Assembly (NCBI RefSeq): GCF_004023625.1
Contig: NZ_RPDJ01000023.1
Span: 1 to 64,000, forward strand
DNA from: Streptomyces cavernae
GTDB lineage: Bacteria; Actinomycetota; Actinomycetes; Streptomycetales; Streptomycetaceae
Direction of reading: 5' to 3'
DNA length: 64,000 bases
Both the position numbers and the translations under genes were made by a program. The notes beneath the pieces were generated by a model. The model worked only from the letters and a program-made list of their open reading frames with translations, had not been told where the DNA came from and did not search any database. Positions 59,445-64,000 of the stretch are shown here, in pieces. Position 1 is the stretch's first letter, and each line of letters begins with the position of its first letter.

Positions 59445-60614
59445 TCATGCCGAGGAGGGCGTCGCCCTCGTCGACGTGGGTTCCTCGCCGTGCCGGTCGA
59501 CGACTGCGCGCTGCATGACGGCGTCGATTCCGAACAGCGTGTCGGGCCTGGCGCCCTTCCTCTTGTCCTTGGTGATGTACGAGCGTGAGCCGAGATAGGC
59601 CAGGCTCTTCCTGTCGAAGATCCATTCGTCCCGCGTCGCGGAGGCGGCGTCCTCGCGGGTGATGCCGATGCCATGACGGCCGGCGGCGTCGACGGCGTCG
59701 GCGATCTCGGTGACCCCGGGAATCCTCGCGACCGCCTTGTAGAGGGCGGCAGCATTCGCGGGCGGCATGACCGTTTCGCGCAGCAGGTCGCCGATCTTCC
59801 CGTAGACGGCCTGGTCCTTCGACTCGCCCTCGTCGACCGTGGTCCGGGCGTAGAGCAGCCGGAGCAGGTCGTCGGGGTCGGTGGGCAGGGAGGACAGCCA
59901 CTCGTACGTGGGTCGGTCGATGCCCGCCGGGACGGCGTCGGCGGAATCGACGGGGACCTCCTGGCCGGGCATCACGGCGCCCTTGCCGGATTCCCGGATC
60001 CATCCGATGCCGGCGGAGACGGGCGTCGAGACCTGCGACATCCAGACTTCCCGCGTGTGCAGGGGGCCGAGCTGTACGGGGCCGTCGAAGGTGCCCTGAT
60101 TCATGCGGGTCAGACTCCTGACGTACACGAACTGGTCGTCCTTCACCGGTTTCGTGTCGGTCGCCATGGCCGCCGCGGCGATACGGCCGAGCGTGACGGA
60201 CGCGCTGTTCACCCCGGAGGCTCCGGTCGCGGCTCCGGTCGAGGTCCCGGTCGAGGTCCCGGTCGCTGGAGCCGAGCTGTGGCCGTCGAGGGAGTACGTG
60301 ACGGCCAGCGCCCCGGCCAGTGCCGCGGACGCGACGGGCAGCCACACGGCCGGGCGCGGGAGCCGGACGCGGCGCGGCGCGGGTGCCTCCAGGGTGGGGG
60401 AGGAGGGCATTGGGGAGACGGCTGGGGAGGTCGCTTGGGCGGGGGTTCGGGCGGGGGTTTGGGCGGGGGCGCAGTCACGGTCGATCTGCTGCATCAGGAC
60501 ATCCTTGAAGTGGAGGTGACGGCTCGGCGGGAGGTCCCATTCGGCCGGAGCCGCCAGCAACTCCTCGGCCTCGCTCGGGCCACGGCCGGCGCTGGGCAGC
60601 TTGTCGGCGTTCAT
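59445..60614 (-). CDS. CU044_5270-family membrane protein (third copy)
   Basis: A 389-residue protein with a long cytoplasmic N-terminus (about 90 residues, Pro/Thr/Ala-rich), a helix near 90-112 (PAVWLPVASAALAGALAVTYSL), a TGTSTGTSTGAATGAS stalk and an outer domain containing DDQFVYVRSLTRMN, EWLSSLPTDPDDLLRLLY, YKAVARIPGVTEIADAVDA and GRHGIGITRED, the family's core phrases. Its ATG overlaps the preceding sigma gene stop as ATGA. Presumed partner of that sigma factor. Confidence 0.87.
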   Translation of the reverse strand: MNADKLPSAGRGPSEAEELLAAPAEWDLPPSRHLHFKDVLMQQIDRDCAPAQTPARTPAQATSPAVSPMPSSPTLEAPAPRRVRLPRPAVWLPVASAALAGALAVTYSLDGHSSAPATGTSTGTSTGAATGASGVNSASVTLGRIAAAAMATDTKPVKDDQFVYVRSLTRMNQGTFDGPVQLGPLHTREVWMSQVSTPVSAGIGWIRESGKGAVMPGQEVPVDSADAVPAGIDRPTYEWLSSLPTDPDDLLRLLYARTTVDEGESKDQAVYGKIGDLLRETVMPPANAAALYKAVARIPGVTEIADAVDAAGRHGIGITREDAASATRDEWIFDRKSLAYLGSRSYITKDKRKGARPDTLFGIDAVMQRAVVDRHGEEPTSTRATPSSA

Positions 60615-61276
60615 CCGGTTTCCTCCTGCAGAAACATGGCCGCGAGCGCGGCCTCACCTTCTACCGCTCCGCGAGCGTCACGCGGTTCCGGCTTTTCCCG
60701 GCCTGGGCGAGTGGCCCGGGCGGGCCGGCCGGAGCTGAGCCGGGCCAGCCGGGCGCGGGCGCGGGACAGCCGGGAACGCACGGTGCCGACCGGGATACCG
60801 AGGGCCTCGGCGGCCTGCTGGTAGTCCAGCCCGGCGGCCACGCACAGGGCGAGCACCTCCCGGTCCTGGCGGCGCAGCCTGCCCAGCGCGTCGTGGACCA
60901 CCGCCAGGCGGCGGGCGTCGTCGATGCGGCCGGCCGTCTCGTCCGCGAAGTCCTCGACCGGCGGCGGGCCCGGGTAACGGGCCAGGAAGGCGAGCCGGCG
61001 GCGCAGACCACGGTTGGAGTTGCGCGCCTTGTGCGTGGTGATGCCGAGCAGCCACGGTCTGAGTGATCCGCCCTCCGGCTCCACCGTCTCCCGGGTGCGC
61101 CAGGCGGCGAGGAAGGTCTCGGACATGGCCTCCTCGGCCTCCGACCAGTCACCGGTCAGCCGCAGGGCATGGTTGTAGACGGCCCGCGCGTGCTGCTCGT
61201 ACAGCTCCGCGAACGCCGCACGGTCCCCCGCCCGTATGCGCGCGCGCACCGGCTCTGCTCGTTCTGTTTGCCTCAC
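60611..61276 (-). CDS. RNA polymerase ECF-type sigma-70 factor (third)
   Basis: A 221-residue sigma factor: region 2 (FAELYEQHARAVYNHALRL, EAEEAMSETFLAAWRTR, WLLGITTHKARNSNRGLRRR) and region 4 (LALCVAAGLDYQQAAEALG, IPVGTVRSRLSRARARLARL). GTG 61276 was chosen because GGGGAG lies eight bases before it; a GTG 16 codons upstream has no ribosome site. A C-terminal tail of about 40 residues follows region 4. Overlaps the CU044_5270 gene by 4 bp. Confidence 0.9.
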   Translation of the reverse strand: MRQTERAEPVRARIRAGDRAAFAELYEQHARAVYNHALRLTGDWSEAEEAMSETFLAAWRTRETVEPEGGSLRPWLLGITTHKARNSNRGLRRRLAFLARYPGPPPVEDFADETAGRIDDARRLAVVHDALGRLRRQDREVLALCVAAGLDYQQAAEALGIPVGTVRSRLSRARARLARLSSGRPARATRPGREKPEPRDARGAVEGEAALAAMFLQEETG

Positions 61277-61450
61277 ACCTGCTACTCCCCGCGGGGCGCA
61301 GGAGGTTCCTGTGCCCTGTGTCACACCGCTCTCGACCGGCGGTGATTACCTGTCAGGTCATCGACTCCCCCCAAAACCCCATGTCACGATCGTCGCCGTA
61401 CGGAGCCCGACCGACGACCGACCGACAGACGGACCGACCGGAAGGACACC

Positions 61451-61798
61451 ATGCCCGCCTACGCCATAGCCCACCTCCAGGAAGCCGCTCCGCACCCGGA
61501 CATCGCCGAGTACATGGAGCGGATCCCCGCCACCTTCGAGCCGTACGGCGGCCGCTTCCTCGTGCACGTCGCACAGCACGAGGTGAAGGAGGGCAGCTGG
61601 CCCGGACACGTCGTGGTGATCGGCTTCCCCGGGATCACCGAGGCGCGGAATTGGTGGGACTCACCCGCGTACCAGGAGATCGCGCCGCTGCGCTCGCGGC
61701 ACATCGAGGGCGACATCATCCTCGTCGAAGGCGTTCCGCAGGACTACGACCCGGCTGCAACCGCAAAGGCGATGCGGGAGGCCCTGCCCTCCGATTGA
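61451..61798 (+). CDS. DUF1330 family protein
   Basis: A 115-residue ferredoxin-like-fold protein of the dimeric alpha/beta barrel group: MPAYAIAHLQE, MERIPATFEPYGGRFLVH, HVVVIGFPGITEARNWWDSP and YQEIAPLRSRH (DUF1330 signature region), ending IILVEGV. Function unknown; members are small cytoplasmic proteins. ATG 61451 with AAGGA upstream (GGAAGGACACC). Divergent from the third sigma gene. Confidence 0.9.
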   Translation: MPAYAIAHLQEAAPHPDIAEYMERIPATFEPYGGRFLVHVAQHEVKEGSWPGHVVVIGFPGITEARNWWDSPAYQEIAPLRSRHIEGDIILVEGVPQDYDPAATAKAMREALPSD

Positions 61799-61910
61799 CT
61801 TCCGCTCGGCCCACCCAGGAGGGAGGCCTGACCCGCCCCACGATAGGCTCACCGCCGATCTGGATCGGGGCAGGCCGGCGCAGGCCTCGGATTCGCAAGG
61901 GGGAAGGGCC

Positions 61911-62282
61911 GTGGAGCTCACCGTTCACTGGTCGGATCTGTGGACTCCCGCTGTCCTGATGGCCCTGAGCTTCGTCCTCAGCCGGTGGACGGGTCGGTGG
62001 CGGCGCAGGCGGCAGAGCGCGGCGGTGCGGTCGCGCGCGCGGACCCACTGGGAATGGCTGCCGTTCATGTTCGGGCTGGTGGCGGCGATCGCGGAGCTGG
62101 CGCGCCTCCTCGAGGTGCCCGACACCTGGCTGCCGGTCGCCGACGCGGCTGCCCGGGTGTTCGCCATCACCACGGTCTTCATGGTCGCCCGGGCGGTGTT
62201 CCTCCTCTTCATGCGTGGCACCCGGCTCCTGTTCCGGCACGCTCGCCACGGCGGCCCTGGCGGAGCGGAGAGCGGTGGCTGA
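61911..62282 (+). CDS. Small membrane protein of unknown function
   Basis: A 123-residue protein with three hydrophobic segments (about 10-25, 50-68, 80-105) separated by Arg-rich loops (RWTGRWRRRRQSAAVRSRAR). I do not recognise the family. GTG 61911 is preceded by GGGGGAAGGG, a strong ribosome site. It converges with the TIGR03086-type gene, 15 bp between stops. Confidence 0.7.
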   Translation: MELTVHWSDLWTPAVLMALSFVLSRWTGRWRRRRQSAAVRSRARTHWEWLPFMFGLVAAIAELARLLEVPDTWLPVADAAARVFAITTVFMVARAVFLLFMRGTRLLFRHARHGGPGGAESGG

Positions 62283-62297
62283 CGGAGGACGGGGCCA

Positions 62298-62894
62298 TCA
62301 CACGGGGGGTTGCCAGGACGGGTTTCGGCCCGCCAATCCCAGGGTGCGGTCGAACAGGGGCGCGGTGGGGGGCACGGTGACCTCGGGGCCGAACACCCCG
62401 TACTGCCTGGCCATCTCGGCCTTTGCGGCCACGGCCTCGTGGAGCACCGCCGCGAGTTCGTCGTCCACGGTCAGCTTCTGCCCGGTCGCCACGGCCAGGT
62501 CCCAGCCGTGCAGCAGCCACTCGCCCAGCACGATCCCGCCGACGAAGCGGGCCTGGAGCGGGCCGCCGCCGGTCAGAGTGGTCTCGCCGGTCCACGCCCC
62601 CGGTTCGCTCCAGACGGCGGCGGTCGCCGCCGACCGGGCGGCATAGGCCTCGGCCCAGTCCGGCTCGGCGGTGAAGTCGTGCCCCTCCGCCACCTCCTCC
62701 GGCCCGGCCGATGCGGGCTGCTTGAGGCCCGCGGCGTATCCCCGTACGCCGGTCCACAGGATCAGATGGTTCACCAGCGCCCTGACGTCCATTTCCGGAC
62801 ACGGTGTACGCCCGTCCAGCTCTTCCGGCCCGATCCCGCGCACGACCTCCACGGCCGCCGCCGAAGCCCGGGTCATCACGGACATCGGTTCCAC
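62298..62894 (-). CDS. TIGR03086-type metal-binding protein (DinB/maleylpyruvate isomerase-like)
   Basis: A 198-residue helical-bundle protein: IGPEELDGRTPCPEMDVRAL, VNHLILWTG, GGIVLGEWLLHGWDLAVATG and a C-terminal FGPEVTVP..PLFDRTLGLAGR. The conserved His residues (VNHL, LHGWD) are the metal ligands of the DinB/MDMPI superfamily, whose members often use mycothiol in actinobacteria. The exact reaction is unknown. GTG 62894 has GGGGAAGGG eight bases before; ATG 62885 is an alternative three codons in. Confidence 0.88.
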   Translation of the reverse strand: MEPMSVMTRASAAAVEVVRGIGPEELDGRTPCPEMDVRALVNHLILWTGVRGYAAGLKQPASAGPEEVAEGHDFTAEPDWAEAYAARSAATAAVWSEPGAWTGETTLTGGGPLQARFVGGIVLGEWLLHGWDLAVATGQKLTVDDELAAVLHEAVAAKAEMARQYGVFGPEVTVPPTAPLFDRTLGLAGRNPSWQPPV

Positions 62895-63149
62895 GTCGTC
62901 GTCCCTTCCCCGGCTCTGATTCCTACGAGGGCACCGTAGGCAGAACGGCGTCGACGCGTATTGAACAAACACGACACCCGGAGCGAGTCTGCCCGCTGAC
63001 CTGCACCGTGCGTACCGCGTCTGCGGGTTGTGACGTAGCACCCGACGGCGTTCGGTATGTCCGGCAAATCGAACATGCCGGGTTCGCGTCACGGTCCGCT
63101 CCCCTGCGTCGAGGATGGGTCGGACGCGGTCGTCGGAAGGGGGAGCGAC

Positions 63150-63872
63150 GTGGGGGACCGTGCTGTGGGGGAGTGGGCGCCGCTGCCCGAGGGCCTGGGG
63201 CGGGAGGCCCGGGCGCTGGCGGAGCACTGCCGGCTCCTCAAGGAGCGTACGGGGCTGAGTCTGGCCGCTCTCGCGGACCGGACGCACTACTCCAAGTCCT
63301 CCTGGCAACGCTGCCTCAACGGCCGCCAGATACCGCCCCGTTCGGCGCTGCGGTCGCTCGCGGACGCGGCCGGGGCCGATGCCGGGCGGCTGCTGAGCCT
63401 GCGCGAGGCGGTCCTGCGGGCCGGGCACCGGGCGCATCGGCCCAGGTCAGAACCACCGCGGGCGCGGTGGGGTACCGGGGAGGATGTTCCCGAGTACACC
63501 GATCCCCCGCCCGCGGTTGCTGATGTGCCCCCTGTGAGGGATGTGCCTCATGGGCCCGATGGGCCGAACGTGGTGGTTGTGCACATGCCGGATGCGCAGA
63601 ACGCATCTGCGGTGCCGAACGTCCCTGAGGTGTCGTGCGTCCCACCCGGGACTGGTGGATTCGACATGCCCGCCCGGCCCGACGTGTCCGGCGGCCCCGC
63701 CCTGGGTGAGACCGACGCGACCGCCACCCCGTTCGGGGCGGCGGTGCGCCGTTGGCGGTTCCTGTCCGTCGTGTTCCTGGCGGTGCTCCTCACCGTCGCC
63801 ACCGCCTGTCTCGTCACCCTCGTCCTCGACCAGGAGGACAGCGGGTGCTCACCCGTGACGAAGACGGACTGA
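63150..63872 (+). CDS. XRE-type helix-turn-helix protein with C-terminal membrane helix
   Basis: A 240-residue protein: XRE-like domain at about 22-85 (LLKERTGLSLAALADRTHYSKSSWQRCLNG), a Pro/Asp/Val-rich linker and one membrane helix near 215-235 (FLSVVFLAVLLTVATACLVTLV), ending with a short tail. The DNA-binding part resembles that of the protein at 35646. GTG 63150 is preferred because AAGGGGGAG precedes it; an ATG at 63057 would add 31 residues. Role unknown; membrane-tethered regulators of this type are frequent in Streptomyces. Confidence 0.82.
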   Translation: MGDRAVGEWAPLPEGLGREARALAEHCRLLKERTGLSLAALADRTHYSKSSWQRCLNGRQIPPRSALRSLADAAGADAGRLLSLREAVLRAGHRAHRPRSEPPRARWGTGEDVPEYTDPPPAVADVPPVRDVPHGPDGPNVVVVHMPDAQNASAVPNVPEVSCVPPGTGGFDMPARPDVSGGPALGETDATATPFGAAVRRWRFLSVVFLAVLLTVATACLVTLVLDQEDSGCSPVTKTD

Positions 63873-63879
63873 CGGCGTG

Positions 63880-64000
63880 TCAGTAGGTGGCGGGCACCCA
63901 GGAGCCGTCGTAGTGGACGTAGTAGACGTCCTGGGCCACGCCTCCGACCGTGAGGCGCTTGAAGCGTGCGTCCTCGGACGTGCCGTCGTAGCCGACGGTG
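63880..64000 (-). CDS. C-terminal end of a probable secreted repeat protein (partial)
   Basis: The minus strand enters from the right edge and ends at TGA 63880-63882, giving 39 residues: TVGYDGTSEDARFKRLTVGG, then VYYVHYDGSWVPATY. The aromatic, strand-like pattern suggests an extracellular beta domain or lectin-like repeat. It converges with the XRE gene, 7 bp between stops. Family not identified. Confidence 0.6.
   Translation of the reverse strand, partial: TVGYDGTSEDARFKRLTVGGVAQDVYYVHYDGSWVPATY

Overview
The window is very GC-rich, uses GTG and TTG starts freely, and has many secreted proteins, three ECF sigma factor plus membrane-partner pairs, a large SARP regulator and the cspA/DEAD/CBS/SCO5918-type cluster. 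This points to a Streptomyces chromosome. No plasmid or phage backbone is visible.

Layout. 0-5.2 kb: an ECF sigma factor with a CU044_5270-type membrane partner, then two secreted cell-wall hydrolases (M15 carboxypeptidase, GH25 lysozyme) and a lipoprotein. 5.6-9.2 kb: a 1,186-residue SARP/AfsR-type regulator with an 11-bp-period direct repeat just upstream. 9.3-13.6 kb: a decay zone holding a frameshifted FtsX-type permease fragment, a DUF1152-like fragment, a 242-bp MITE-like element with perfect 18-bp inverted ends, one healthy secreted LVIVD/PA-domain gene, a frameshifted DUF6584-like gene and the 3' half of a tRNA-Gly. 14-19 kb: a MacAB-like export operon (adaptor, ATPase, permease joined by 4-bp overlaps) beside a lipoprotein related to the one at 4.5 kb. 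19-26 kb: a DUF3152 metallopeptidase-like protein, an acyltransferase-like membrane protein, two secreted proteins and a second ECF/CU044_5270 pair. 26-35 kb: GH74 xyloglucanase, a two-component system, VanZ-like protein, GH5 hydrolase and small lipoproteins. 35-42 kb: an XRE/transmembrane protein, a DUF5994 protein, a MerR regulator and the cold-shock cluster. 42-46 kb: a GH78 rhamnosidase with a recognisable promoter and LacI-type operator. 46-49 kb: a MoxR-AAA/VWA (RavA-ViaA-like) pair. 49-52 kb: an ECF41 sigma factor followed by an NDH-2-like flavoprotein with a CRP-like 22-bp palindrome between them. 52-57 kb: a glycosyltransferase fused to a degenerate deacetylase domain, an LCP-family ligase, then a compact graspetide locus (63-residue precursor plus ATP-grasp ligase). 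57-64 kb: SGNH esterase, third ECF/CU044_5270 pair, small housekeeping genes and a second XRE/transmembrane protein.

Main points for a second look: (1) the minimal graspetide locus at 55.8-57.0 kb, which lacks an adjacent methyltransferase; (2) a deacetylase domain that has lost all three metal ligands while its fused glycosyltransferase is intact; (3) a 41-bp perfect direct repeat of a tRNA-Gly 3' end plus terminator at 13.54 and 42.22 kb, enclosing 28.7 kb, with a possible third degenerate copy at 34.45 kb; (4) an ECF sigma gene whose start codon sits in the loop of a perfect 8-bp hairpin; (5) the CRP-like palindrome; (6) three separate ECF/CU044_5270 pairs in 61 kb.

Family names are from recognition of the translated sequences by eye. 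No database search was run.
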